Below are positions 52,106-62,218 of a stretch of DNA of 64,000 nt, piece after piece. The DNA is taken from positions 3,577,681 through 3,641,680 of the forward strand of contig RPFO01000034.1 of assembly GCA_009746045.1 (NCBI GenBank), in the 5' to 3' direction. The position numbers and the translations under genes are program-made. Source of the stretch: Mesostigma viride. Taxonomy: Eukaryota; Streptophyta; Mesostigmatophyceae; Mesostigmatales; Mesostigmataceae. The first letter of the stretch is position 1. Every line of letters begins with the position of its first letter. The notes under the pieces are model-generated. The model worked only from the letters and a program-made list of their open reading frames with translations. It was not told where the DNA came from and searched no databases.

Positions 52106-52861
52106 CTACTGTGCTAAGGACGGGACGAGTTTTTCTTGTCGCACGCCGCTCTTAAGGATGCACCCCTTGGTCGCCGGGTGGAAGACTAGCGAACGCCCGT
52201 CGCCGCAAATGACTCTCAAGAACCTGGCCTGAGGAGCCTCTTCGACGCGCACCCCCTGTGTGCGCAGGTACTGCACGATGCACCAAATGTATTGACTGAT
52301 GTTGGCCGCCGCGTAAAAATCCTTTTCTGGACCCAGCAGGTGTGTGACGATGTCCGTCACGTCCGCGTTGTCCTCAGATGAGAACCAGCTGCCAAAGGAG
52401 GCAGAAAGGACTGCTAGTTTGGTGGAGGGCGTTTCCTCGACGGTCTCAGCCAGTGGCTTAATAGGCGGGAAGCGGACGGGCGTCAGATCAGCGAGGGAGT
52501 ACGTGACGATGTGCTTGCGGCCGTGGTGATCGTAGGTGACGGCCAGGGAGATCGGGGTCCCTTTCGCGCTTGTGACGGTATCCAGATTCATCAAAGTGGC
52601 CAACTCGTTTCCGGGTGTGCAGATGGATCCGCCTCCCTTCTCTAACATGTTACAAAAACTCAGCGTGACAAACGCCCAGTTATTGTCACTGCACGCCACA
52701 ACTTCCGCGATCTCGTATTCCTGCGCCATGTCTGCATCCTCCACCCTCCTCTTGAACCGGCGGATGGCAAGACGGATCGTGCCTATGAGAAAGAGGAGGT
52801 ACCACACGATGGTCTGGATCACGCACGTCGCGGCCAGGATGAGGGGGGGGGGGGTCGTCAT
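52106..52861 (-). CDS. Hypothetical membrane protein
   Basis: 251 residues from ATG 52861. An N-terminal helix of about 24 hydrophobic residues (LILAATCVIQTIVWYLLFLIG) is followed by a basic stretch (RLAIRRFKRRVE), so it is anchored with the rest probably on the cytoplasmic or virion-interior side. The remainder has no recognised fold. The ATG overlaps the stop of the preceding gene (ATGA at 52858-52861). Confidence 0.6.
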   Translation of the reverse strand: MTTPPPLILAATCVIQTIVWYLLFLIGTIRLAIRRFKRRVEDADMAQEYEIAEVVACSDNNWAFVTLSFCNMLEKGGGSICTPGNELATLMNLDTVTSAKGTPISLAVTYDHHGRKHIVTYSLADLTPVRFPPIKPLAETVEETPSTKLAVLSASFGSWFSSEDNADVTDIVTHLLGPEKDFYAAANISQYIWCIVQYLRTQGVRVEEAPQARFLRVICGDGRSLVFHPATKGCILKSGVRQEKLVPSLAQ

Positions 52862-53100
52862 CGACGCGCGTCTGTTGTAATATCCTTTAGAGCAATTTTA
52901 AGCTCCCCAGAGCGCACCTTGGCAGCATCTGTGACGTAGGTGCCCTGGACATATTGCTGGTACTTTTTTGATAGTGCCATTCCGTGTTCATCCAACTTGG
53001 TAATGGACGAGGGGGTCAGCGCCGGCGGCTGGGTCAGTGTCTTAGTTGTCTCCTTAGCACTTGAGTCGGCGAGCATGTCTTCATACCACCCGCCGCTCAT
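52858..53100 (-). CDS. Hypothetical small protein
   Basis: 80 residues from ATG 53100 (MSGGWYEDMLADSSAKE). The frame extends upstream to 53175 with other possible Met codons, but this start leaves room for the divergent lipase promoter. Its stop overlaps the next start by four bases (ATGA). Thr/Ser/Lys-rich with a helical C-terminal half. No family is recognised. Confidence 0.5.
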   Translation of the reverse strand: MSGGWYEDMLADSSAKETTKTLTQPPALTPSSITKLDEHGMALSKKYQQYVQGTYVTDAAKVRSGELKIALKDITTDARR

Positions 53101-53141
53101 GAATATAAATGGCATACATTTAGTGAATAAATGTTTTGTCA
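53101..53141. promoter_or_regulatory. Short divergent promoter between small gene and lipase gene
   Basis: 41 bases between two start codons on opposite strands, containing AATATAAATGG and TGAATAAATG, both AT-rich. Promoters for both genes would have to lie here or overlap the coding ends. Confidence 0.35.
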
Positions 53142-53234
53142 ATGGAACGCGTCGCTGATTACGCGGTGTTGTCAACGTGTGCGTACGACCCCAGCCACGG
53201 TATGCAAATGGATAAGTGGAAACGAAAGTGCTCC

Positions 53235-53239
53235 ATACG
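53235..53239. repeat. Target-site duplication of Gypsy element, left
   Basis: ATACG, also found at 62886-62890 after the right LTR. The 5-bp length fits LTR element integration. Confidence 0.9.
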
Positions 53240-53906
53240 TGTTACGTCCCGTGCCGGACGGTGCGAAAGATCTAATCTAGTATAAGGTGCAGTTTAATAA
53301 GCCGGCATAGCCGCGCATCCGCGTACCGCGATAGCAAGCAAAGATCGCAGTAAATTGACTAACTGAGCAGCGGTTTATCCTCAGCTAGGCCTTATAGCAT
53401 GATTAATTAATCTAGCTATATAACACGGCATGTCATGAGGCAAATGACATCCGGATTAGTGCCCCCTGGTCTGAGAGAGTCGTCAACACTCGTTTCATTA
53501 ATCATCAAACCAAAGAGAGCGAGTCCATCGTCCACAGACCAATTTCACCTAGCTGCGCTACCAAGCTGGCAAGTTGGTGTGCAGGCGCGCCGACATGCGC
53601 GCCGATCTTCCAAATACTGCCGTCAAGCCCCAATAGGTTCTGTATGACGTCTAGGGCCGGCCCGGCCCCTAGAAGATCTCGTACTTCTGGCTAGGCCCAA
53701 AATAACTGGTCCGGAACACACAAAGTATCAAATAAACACACAAAGTCCCGAACTTAGGACAAATTCCCAAATAAGTCCCGAATTGAGTCCTATAGTCCGG
53801 CGGACTATGAAAGCGAGCTATCGAAAGTCCCAAACGAATAACAAATGACTTTCGACTTATTTATTGAAGGCATTGTTACGCCCATACAAAGGTCTGGGCC
53901 GTAACA
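53240..53906 (-). repeat. Gypsy 3' LTR
   Basis: 667 bases, TGTTAC at the left edge and GTAACA at the right edge. It matches the LTR at 62219-62885. I found differences at GTCAACACT/GTCAGCACT, CGGCCC/CTGGCC and CCTATAG/CCTGTAG. It is the 3' LTR since the element is read on the minus strand. Confidence 0.95.
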
Positions 53907-53920
53907 CTCCTCCCTTCCCC
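53907..53920 (-). promoter_or_regulatory. Polypurine tract of Gypsy element
   Basis: On the minus strand GGGGAAGGGAGGAG directly precedes the 3' LTR; it is the usual second-strand primer position. Confidence 0.75.
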
Positions 53921-54842
53921 AGGGGACGATAGCTATATCGTCCAGGCTTGGGGCGCACGCAACAAGACAATTAACACAAACAAACAAACAAGAAAAAAAA
54001 GAAGCTCTTGCAAGCAAAACAAGCAACACACAAAAGCGACAATTGCCCAGGCTGGGCAGTCAGCTATAGAGAACAATAGTACAAAATCGGCCATGGGGAT
54101 ACTATGTCCCAACCCCTGTTCGCCAGCGGGTTAGTAAAGCCAATTCTCCCCGGCGTTGCCACACAAGGACAATTCCTTGATAGCCGATGGGATGCTGTCG
54201 CCATCCCGTTGCAATCCATGAGGGCAATGTGACTGGAAACTCTGGATCTCTGGACTGGAACAACAGGAACAGGAACCCCCATAATCCTTCCTGGAATCTC
54301 CCCCCACTTCCCACAAATTTCCCTCTCACCGCTGCCCTCCCTGGCGACCGCGCTAGTGCAGGGCCGCGGCAGCATATAAAATTCCGCCAGCGACCCGAAT
54401 CAGAGGCGCACACCAATCAACGCCATGCAAGACAATTAACCCAATTGATGGGGTCGACCGATACCAATACTACCGGATGCATGGTTGCAGGCGACGATGC
54501 TTATCACAACTGGGATAATAATCGCGCGTGGCAGACATGTTGCGCGCGACCATGCACAGTGGCGGGCACGCAACAGTTGGGGTGCGCAACAGTGATCCGC
54601 GGGGCGCGCACGCGCCAGCATGTGACAGCGTTGTAAACGCCACCGCCGAGCAAAGGCCAAAATATGGATCACGGCAGTCGTCATCAGCGACTACGGGAGG
54701 TGCTCGCGTGCAGAACTGTCCAATGCGGTCGATGCAGGGAGGACCACCAAGCTGAATCACGTCTTGCCTGTGCGGAGATGCGCGCGCAAGCGCTGAACTC
54801 GTCATCCCGTCTGCAAGACTGTCCATGAGGAGGTCGCGACCC
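53921..54842. other. Gypsy 3' internal non-coding stretch
   Basis: No convincing gene. The frames found are short, overlapping and without motif. Confidence 0.5.
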
Positions 54843-55295
54843 TCACATTCCTCCAATGCTAGGGCCCACCCCTCCCGACCGCGCCTTCCGTTGACGATAC
54901 TCGTGGAGTACCTGGCGACCCTGCTCACCAATTTCCTCGAGGATCTTCCCGGGGTTAGCGAGGTGATCCGCATTGTATGCGAGCTGGTATTCGTTCACGT
55001 TGGTGCGCGTTTGAGCGAGGTCTACCCACGTCCCGGTGGGCCAGTACGACATGAATGCGGCCAGGTATTGCGGGTGCGTGAACATGATTGTGCCCGCGTT
55101 CCAATCAATAACCCCACATCCATGCTCCGCAAAGAAACCTCCCGCCATGGTCAACACTACGACGCGCACCTGGAGAGCGTTGAAGCGAAAGCCCGGAGCC
55201 CTCACAAAGTTGGGCACAACCCAGTCGAGGAATGCCTCTCCCTCGCACGGAGCATACTTGGGACAGTCAACCTTTCGAGGTTTACCATCTACCAT
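54843..55295 (-). CDS. Uncharacterised frame in the 3' part of the Gypsy element
   Basis: 150 codons from ATG 55295, with a folded look: VDCPKYAPCEGEAFLDWVVPNF, then FNALQVRVVVLTMAGGFFAEHGCGVIDW. No zinc finger, protease or polymerase motif. It lies after integrase on the same strand. It may be the remnant of a longer frame shared with the open stretch at 55289-55951. The function is unknown. Confidence 0.35.
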   Translation of the reverse strand: MVDGKPRKVDCPKYAPCEGEAFLDWVVPNFVRAPGFRFNALQVRVVVLTMAGGFFAEHGCGVIDWNAGTIMFTHPQYLAAFMSYWPTGTWVDLAQTRTNVNEYQLAYNADHLANPGKILEEIGEQGRQVLHEYRQRKARSGGVGPSIGGM

Positions 55296-56274
55296 GTATT
55301 TTGGCAGCTCCCGCTTGGGGCCGTAACGCGTACCAGAACCCTCTGGCGTCGATTTAGGCAGTCCTGGGGTCGCGGGGCCGCCCTCCCTGGGTGCAAGTCG
55401 AAGCAGACTAGCTCGCGCATGGAGCCTCGCTCCACATACGCATGAGTTCCTGCCTCAAAGTGCAGCGGTTGCGGTCGATGATAGTCCGCGCTGTCGACGG
55501 CCACGAACGCGCGGTGGAGTTCAATGTAGACGGGAACACCCCGAAACTCATGTAAGGGGCGTACTCGTTGTGGGCCGGGAAACGCGCTGACGTAAGCGCC
55601 CACCGTCCATGGCGCCGGTCGAGCCACCGCCTGTACGAGCAAAGACCCCTGCGCGGGAGATATAAAGCCCACCGCTGGTATCGGGCCACGCCTCTCTGGT
55701 ATATGGGCGCGGGACGTCTCCACGCGCGGCAACCGCTCGGAGTAAGTTCGCGATTCTCGGCGCGGACTCTGGGAATCCGCGGAGACGCTGCCCGCCGACA
55801 CCTCGTTCGTACATGCGCGACGTCTAACTCCTCGCTGGGCATCCGGTTCCACTTGGGGGCGTTTCTGGTTGCTTGCGCTCGATATCCTCGGAATCGAGCT
55901 TAGTCGGGTCGGTCGAGCCGCCCGTTCGCCGGGTCGGTCCCGTCCCGACAAGAACCGTCATTCCGCCCGTGCCCTGAGTCCGAATGGTTCGCACGGCATC
56001 ACCGTCCTGTTGCTGGATCGGTGTCACCACAGGTGTGACAGAACCGCCCGTTCGCCGAGTCGGCCCTGCTTGCACGTGGCGTTGGGGATGCTTTTCGACC
56101 CAATTACCACGATGGTGCGTACACATCGACGTGAATAACACAAGTGCCTTCGCGGCATCCTGGCTACACGTGATCAAGCCCGTTGTCATAGCGCCCCCAC
56201 CACTACTACCTTCGCGGTAGCCTAGTGGAGGGCATGCTCGGCCTTATACTCGCGAAGCAGACGTTCACACCCTT

Positions 56275-58458
56275 CTAGCTCATTCTCGGTTCGCCACGAA
56301 TCCTCGTAATCATGCTGAGCAAAACGCCACCGTACGCGATACTGTCGCTGTCTACCTCTCCCACGCTTGATGTCCCGGTGGCCCACGATCTCGGCCACCT
56401 CGTCTTCCTGTTCTCCAGTCTCGGGTTGTACTCGACAGGGGCCGGCGGGTTGAGCCGACCTTGGATGGAGTTCTGGTGGTATAACTTGAGCTGGTCTCGA
56501 TGGAAGTTGGAGGAAGTGTTCCAGGAGCTCGGGATGTCCACCTTGAACATCACATCTCCAAGCTTCTCCAGAACCTTGTGTGGCCCCAGGAACATAGGAC
56601 GGAGCTTTGTCTTGAGCTCACCCTCTACCTTCTCAGAGAAACGTCCTAGGCGGGGGCCTTCCACCAGTACCCAGTCGCCCACCTCGATGGCCGGCGTGCG
56701 CGCATCTAGGCGGCCAGCAGTCCTCGCCATATAGCGCTCAGCGGCGGCCCGGTAGCCCTTGACCGCACTGTCATGGGCCTGGCGCATCTGGACCAGCAGC
56801 CTCTCCACCCCTTCGAGGGTGTCTCGCCGGACCGACTTTTCAGCTAAGGCTGGGCTTGTGAGAAGGTCAGTCGGCGTGAGCGGATGCCTGCCCGTGTTGA
56901 GGAAGAATGGTGTGAAGCCATGAGCTGCCTGGGGGGCGTTATTCAGGGAGAACTCCACCAAGCCCAAGAACTCTTCCCAGTTGCTTCCCACCGCGTCGGT
57001 GTAGTGGCGCATGGTCTCTTGCACTGTGCGGTTCAGCCTCTCCACCAGGTGGGAGGACGAGCTGTGATATGCTGTCCCCAGCGACACCTTGGTGCCCAGG
57101 CATTCAAAGAACTCCTGCCAGAAGCGGGCCGTGAACAGCTTGTCTCGGTCCGATATGAATTGCCGGCTGAGTCCGTGGTACCTGAACACGTGGTGAAGGT
57201 ATAGCTTAGCGCAAGCCTCGGCCGTGAGTTCGGCCGGACATGGTGCCAGGTGACACATGCGCGTCAAACGGTCCAGGAAAACCAGAATCATGCTGTTGCC
57301 ATTCTTGGTCTTCCGGAAGGGGCCAACAAAATCCATCATCAGGGAATCCCAAGGGCCCATCGGGTCTGGTAGGGTCTGGGGGACCGCCTGTGAGCCCGTA
57401 TTGCGGGACTTCATGATCTGACATGATGGACACTCGCGCACGTACGTCTCAATGTACTCTCGCATGCCTGGCCAATAGAAGTTCTTTCTGGCCCGTGGCA
57501 GCAAGCGGTGGATCCCTTGGTGGCCACCGGCGAGAGAGTCATGGAGCTCATGGAGCAGAGCCGCTCGACATAACTCCGGGACGTACAGGCGCCAGCAGTC
57601 TGGCCTCACCATGACATAGAGTCGCCCGTCCTGGAACTTGCACGGGAGCTTGCCCATCTGCTTGGGGTGCGACCTGATTGCCTCTAAGGCCGCGGGCTCC
57701 GTGACAGTGAACCGACTAATCAACGTCTCCAGGACAGAAGTGATCGTGTACGTGTCCGCCTCCTCCTCAAGGGTTTGGTGCACGTACTCCGAAAAAATGG
57801 TAGGGGGCCCGATGCGCTGCAGGTGAAAAATTCCCTGAGCCGGTACCACGTGGCTGAGTGGCACTCGTGACCGGGACCCCTCCCTTTCCCCGGGGGCGCG
57901 CACGTCCTCGCGCGCGGCCTCCCAGTCGGGAGACAGGTCGTCCTGGGTCGTGCGACCGGTGTGGAACAGATAGCGACTGTGCGGCGACTTGTTGCGGGGC
58001 TGGGTGACTTCCCGCTCGTGCGTGATGTTATGCACGTCGGGGCCCTGCACTTGGTATTCGCTGACAGGACTCCAAAAGGAACCGTCAGGGAACCACACCA
58101 CGCGACGCCGAATGCTAATGTCCACATCCTGCGCGTCCAGCCAGTCGATGCCGATGATGATGTCGGCAGCTCCGAGCGGTGCGACCATGGCTGGGAGCTC
58201 CACAGGGATGCCTTGAATCACAGCCTTGATCTCAACCCGACCAGGCGAGGGGCTCTTGCGACCATCTGAATAGGTCACATTCACCACTGTCGCATGTGGC
58301 CGGATGTCGTATCCTGCGCGACGCGCCAATGCCTCGTTGACGAACGACGTAGACGCACCCGTGTCCACCATGAACTGCACGTCCATGACGGTCTTGTCCT
58401 TGAGGTAGGGGTCTAATGCTGATCCCGGTACAGCCAGACCTCCCCTAAAAAGGAGCAA
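56275..58458 (-). CDS. Gypsy protease-integrase frame lacking RT and RNase H
   Basis: A 727-codon frame (no ATG; probably expressed as a continuation of gag). The N-terminal part has the aspartic protease DTG motif (QFMVDTGASTSFVNEALARR). From about residue 290 it has the integrase zinc domain (HELHDSLAGGHQGIHRLL ... ECPSCQ), then the DDE core: MDFVGPF, SDRDKLF and LVERLNRT. It ends with an integrase C-terminal region. The roughly 500 residues of RT and RNase H normally between protease and integrase are missing, yet the frame is uninterrupted. The deletion therefore keeps the reading frame. Confidence 0.9.
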   Translation of the reverse strand: MLLFRGGLAVPGSALDPYLKDKTVMDVQFMVDTGASTSFVNEALARRAGYDIRPHATVVNVTYSDGRKSPSPGRVEIKAVIQGIPVELPAMVAPLGAADIIIGIDWLDAQDVDISIRRRVVWFPDGSFWSPVSEYQVQGPDVHNITHEREVTQPRNKSPHSRYLFHTGRTTQDDLSPDWEAAREDVRAPGEREGSRSRVPLSHVVPAQGIFHLQRIGPPTIFSEYVHQTLEEEADTYTITSVLETLISRFTVTEPAALEAIRSHPKQMGKLPCKFQDGRLYVMVRPDCWRLYVPELCRAALLHELHDSLAGGHQGIHRLLPRARKNFYWPGMREYIETYVRECPSCQIMKSRNTGSQAVPQTLPDPMGPWDSLMMDFVGPFRKTKNGNSMILVFLDRLTRMCHLAPCPAELTAEACAKLYLHHVFRYHGLSRQFISDRDKLFTARFWQEFFECLGTKVSLGTAYHSSSSHLVERLNRTVQETMRHYTDAVGSNWEEFLGLVEFSLNNAPQAAHGFTPFFLNTGRHPLTPTDLLTSPALAEKSVRRDTLEGVERLLVQMRQAHDSAVKGYRAAAERYMARTAGRLDARTPAIEVGDWVLVEGPRLGRFSEKVEGELKTKLRPMFLGPHKVLEKLGDVMFKVDIPSSWNTSSNFHRDQLKLYHQNSIQGRLNPPAPVEYNPRLENRKTRWPRSWATGTSSVGEVDSDSIAYGGVLLSMITRIRGEPRMS

Positions 58459-58743
58459 GTTGCGGGTACCAGCCGGAGTTGCGCGCGTAGGCTGGTCGGA
58501 GCTCGCTGCGCTACCCGTGGCCGGCTGCGTGCTTGGGGCAGAGTCTCGCCCAAGGATGCATCCGCACTTGTATTCGCTACAAGCGGGGTGCGACTATCTA
58601 CTGTAACGACTGATTCTGCGCCCACGCTGGTATTCGCTACCAACGGGGTGTCCTTATCTAAGCTGTCTATCTGCCCGACGTTATTGACTTGCGCTATCTA
58701 TCTACCTGTCCTACATCTACCTCTATCCGTGTAGGCAGGGACA

Positions 58744-60921
58744 CTACGCACGAGGAACGGAGGGCCGGGAGACCGCCTCGTTCGACCGCCCGGTCCACTC
58801 TTCCCCCTCTACCTCATCCTCCTCGTCGCCATGCCCATAGCCGGCGACCGCCTTGCCATCCATAACCCCCGAGGCGCCATTACCCGAGTCCTGTTGCTGT
58901 GAGAACAACTCATTCAACTCGCGGTTCACCCGCTGGAACGAAGGACCCGTAGCGCGGGGCGTCTGGTGCTGCGTGGGACGCTGCCGGGCGTCCTGCAACT
59001 TGGCTGCGCGCTCGCCCGCGTTGCGAGGCCGGTCTGGGCGCCGTGCTTGTTCCGGGCGCTTACCGAAGGCAGGCCCGGAGAAACGGGGTGACGTCTGCTC
59101 GTCGCCACGATCGCGATCCCGTGGTGGTCGCGTGCAGTCCTTCTTGAGATGACCGACCTCGCCGCACCGGAAGCATCGCGCCTTGGACGCATCGATTGCA
59201 TTGACCTGGGGCGCTTCATACTCGCCGTCCTCCTGCTCGTGGTCGATAATGTCCTCAGAGGACCCATCTTGGTCCACCGTAGTGAAGTGGACGCGACGCG
59301 GTGCAGCACCAGCATGCCGATAGGTGACCGCTGCGCGGCGGCGTGCGAGCACATCTGACACCTTTAGAAGGTACTGCTGGATCTCGATCACATCCCACTG
59401 CTCCCACGGTATCTCAGCAAAGCGCTTTAGCACCTCATCTAGGAGCTCCGGACTCAGCGCCTCAATGAACCGCGACCTATATTCGGTCCAGGTCAAGTCC
59501 TCAAGGCGAGCCGAGAATGCTTCAAACTCTGTCAGAAACTCGCGGAACGGTGTGGTGCCTTGGCGTAGCTTGGCAAAAGCCAGACGCTCGTGGAGCTTCC
59601 AGTCAGGGGGCACCAGCTTGCGCTCAATGCGCTCTAGTAGCTCCTCTACTGTGCGAGGGTACAAGCGCGACGCGACACTCTCACAGTTGAGTATGCCGAC
59701 CACTGAGGGATCCATGCAGTTGGTGACGACGTAGGAGATAAGAACCTCGGTAGCTAGCTCCCACCCATTGTGGTTGCACCACGCCCAGTAGATCTGTACC
59801 CACATACGCGTCCATTCGTCGATCTCGCGAGGGTTCATAGTCGCGCGCAGCTTGGGCACTGGTTTAAAGTCAGGCATGGGCGGCGCCTTAAACGCGTCGG
59901 CCCGAGGTCCGCCCACTGCGCGATACGGCGGAACATTAAAGATCGACAACGAGTCATCTGCCGATGCAGGCGCTGACCTAGTCGCGCTGCGTTGTAGCCA
60001 GACAGACGAGGGATGCGCGTAGCCAGGATCACTGGGTGCCATGCGACTCAAGTTGAGGTTATTGCCATGCGACACGCTCGGCCGCGCAGGTCCGGCTGCT
60101 GGGACATTGCGCGCCGGATGGGACGACGCGGGCCTAGCCTCATCGTATACCGGCGGTGGAACCCTAGCCTCGTCCTGGGTCCACAGCGATGTCGCATTGG
60201 ACTGCAGGTCACTGCCAAAAGAAACCCGTCGACCGCTCGCCCAGGGATGTTGTAATCGTTGGGCACGTTGCGCGTGATAATAGGTCGCGTTCTGACTAAG
60301 CGGACCATACATCTGCGACCCGGTCGGCTGGCTTAGCGGCTGCTGCTGCTGCTGCAACGGCGGAAGCTGCTGCGGCTGCTGCCACTGTTGCTGCGGCGGC
60401 GGCGGTGGCTGCTGCTGCTGTACTGGCTGCTGCTGCCACTGTTGCTGCTGCGGCGGCGGTGGCTGCTGCTGCTGTACTGGATGCTGCTGCCACTGCTGCG
60501 ACAACGGCTGTTGCTGTTCCGAATGCTGCTGTGGGGACTGCACTGGGTGCTGCTGCGGCTGCCCGGGCGGGCGTTGCTGCGGCTGCACTGACTGGTGCTG
60601 GGCTGCACTCGTGGGATTCGATCTGGGCCGGGTCTCATCACCTGCCCGTTCCATCAGCTGGTTATACTCAGCCTGCATTCGCTGCGGCTGGTATTCCTCG
60701 CTATTATCCATCCTATCCGCTCCTCGTGGCCTTCGCGGCTCACGGGAGGTACTAGCCAGCTCACCTGGGTGACCTACAGGACTGCCTTGCTGGTAGGACG
60801 AGCCCTGTTGTGATACCTCCTGTACTTGGTACTCTGGGCTGCCCTGCCTATCCAAGTCTGCACCTCCCTCCTCGGAATGACTCCTAGTCGTGCCGCGTAC
60901 CTTCTTTTTACCCCGCGGCAT
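58744..60921 (-). CDS. Gypsy gag-like protein with CCHC zinc knuckle
   Basis: 725 residues from ATG 60921 (MPRGKKKVRGT); the frame is open to 61008. It has a Gln-rich stretch near residues 110-200, a retrotransposon gag core (WTRMWVQIYWAWCNHNGWELATEVL, and a PFREFLTEFEAFSARLEDL segment) and a zinc knuckle CFRCGEVGHLKKDC. The acidic C-terminal tail follows. It would form the capsid-like particle that packages the element RNA. The poly-Gln region is coded by a CTG/CAG-type repeat near 60340-60560. Confidence 0.9.
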   Translation of the reverse strand: MPRGKKKVRGTTRSHSEEGGADLDRQGSPEYQVQEVSQQGSSYQQGSPVGHPGELASTSREPRRPRGADRMDNSEEYQPQRMQAEYNQLMERAGDETRPRSNPTSAAQHQSVQPQQRPPGQPQQHPVQSPQQHSEQQQPLSQQWQQHPVQQQQPPPPQQQQWQQQPVQQQQPPPPPQQQWQQPQQLPPLQQQQQPLSQPTGSQMYGPLSQNATYYHAQRAQRLQHPWASGRRVSFGSDLQSNATSLWTQDEARVPPPVYDEARPASSHPARNVPAAGPARPSVSHGNNLNLSRMAPSDPGYAHPSSVWLQRSATRSAPASADDSLSIFNVPPYRAVGGPRADAFKAPPMPDFKPVPKLRATMNPREIDEWTRMWVQIYWAWCNHNGWELATEVLISYVVTNCMDPSVVGILNCESVASRLYPRTVEELLERIERKLVPPDWKLHERLAFAKLRQGTTPFREFLTEFEAFSARLEDLTWTEYRSRFIEALSPELLDEVLKRFAEIPWEQWDVIEIQQYLLKVSDVLARRRAAVTYRHAGAAPRRVHFTTVDQDGSSEDIIDHEQEDGEYEAPQVNAIDASKARCFRCGEVGHLKKDCTRPPRDRDRGDEQTSPRFSGPAFGKRPEQARRPDRPRNAGERAAKLQDARQRPTQHQTPRATGPSFQRVNRELNELFSQQQDSGNGASGVMDGKAVAGYGHGDEEDEVEGEEWTGRSNEAVSRPSVPRA

Positions 60922-61080
60922 GTTTACCAGTACCACATCCACAAGAGAAGGAAGGAAGGAGAGAGGAAGAAGGAGGAAAATGCCATGCACATGCCCACAA
61001 GCAATCAACCAAGCGACTGCCCTACGTTATTCTGCTAATGTAGCTATTATATAGTAAGCTATAATTAGTACTCTACTCCT

Positions 61081-61503
61081 CTAGAAACTAGGTGGCTGCC
61101 TAGGTGGGGTGCTGACAGTGAGTTGGCTGAACGTGACTGTGACAGCCTGTGTGTCCCCCGTCCTGCTCTCTACTGTTGCACTATTGGGTGCACAACTACG
61201 GCCCCTAGGCATTGGGCGAGTCCTAATCTCCTGAGGTGGTGCCTCTACGTGCAAGCCTACTGGACGTGTCATGTATTCCTGGATAAACCTATCTGCTTCC
61301 CATGCTGTCTTGAATCCCTTAAAGATAGCCCTATGCCTATCCACTATATAGTTCTTGCAGTCTACCCAGCTATAGAAAATACCTACTTTCCCTGTGCCTC
61401 CATCATGTGCCACAGCATAGTAAAGTTGCCTAGATACATCACTATCCCAACCCCCAAGTCCATTATTATATCTATTATTATTTCTATTATTACTATTAGC
61501 CAT
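61081..61503 (-). CDS. RNase H1 N-terminal (hybrid-binding)-like protein in Gypsy leader
   Basis: 140 residues from ATG 61503. YYAVAHDGGTGKVGIFYSWVDCKNYIVD then FKGFKTAWEADRFI matches the RNase H1 N-terminal domain (also called viroplasmin), which binds RNA/DNA hybrids. The motifs 'YAV..G...GIY.SW..C' and 'FKTF..A..F' are visible. It lacks the RNase H catalytic domain. It lies between the 5' LTR and gag on the same strand, an unusual place. It may help reverse transcription, but that is inference. Confidence 0.7.
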   Translation of the reverse strand: MANSNNRNNNRYNNGLGGWDSDVSRQLYYAVAHDGGTGKVGIFYSWVDCKNYIVDRHRAIFKGFKTAWEADRFIQEYMTRPVGLHVEAPPQEIRTRPMPRGRSCAPNSATVESRTGDTQAVTVTFSQLTVSTPPRQPPSF

Positions 61504-62218
61504 CACACACGTTGTCTATTGCCAGCAGACAGAGATAGAAAAGAGAAAGGAACCTTTTTACCTCTAGTGTGTGACCTGTCACAGGGGTGGGATGCCAACT
61601 GGCTCTAATCTAATCACTATCACAGAAATCAGGAGCTTCGCGCCCCTAATTCCATACAAGAGGGTAGCCTCCGTGATAACTGCCCGCCTTTTCGCAAGGA
61701 CGAAGCCACGGAAACCACCCTACCAGCGCCCACAGCTTTCGCAGCCAGGACGCTAGTCACAATACGTCACAGAAACGACAAATTCACAAACAAAACAACA
61801 AGGATGGGCGCACATCCTACGCGTTGCAGGTAAGAGAGTCGGAGCAAAGCGGTTGGCTGCAAGCTACTACCACATACTGCATGACAAAACGTACCTTGGC
61901 GTTGCGCAGCCGACTTTCCTCCCTAGCTTGTGGCGCCGATTCCTTGTAGTGGTGCGGAGCCGAGCTCCCCGTCGGTGCCCAGCAGTCGACAGGTGATGCT
62001 TCTAAGCCCTACACTTTGACCGCCCTTTCAGCTAGACGATGCCGCCTTTCACCACAGCCAGCTGCCCAGGCTGGCGGGTCGAACTCGGCTTTCTATCTCA
62101 CTAAATATTGGGCCGGTCCAGCGCAGGCCCTGCGCTATTAAGAATGCACCTTGCGGCTTAAACACGAGGGCTCTTCGCGAGCACCTGTGGAAAACCTCTA
62201 GAACTACCTCCGATCCAG
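61504..62218. other. Gypsy 5' leader between LTR and first frame
   Basis: No gene. On the minus strand it follows the 5' LTR, with CTGGATCGGAGGTAG just after the LTR edge as a possible primer-binding site (a tRNA-Met-like sequence but not an exact match). Confidence 0.5.

Noticed and set aside
55289..55951. 220-codon frame in the Gypsy 3' region as an env-like gene
   Set aside because: No ATG start, no signal peptide or membrane helix, and Arg/Pro-rich composition like a GC-rich shadow.
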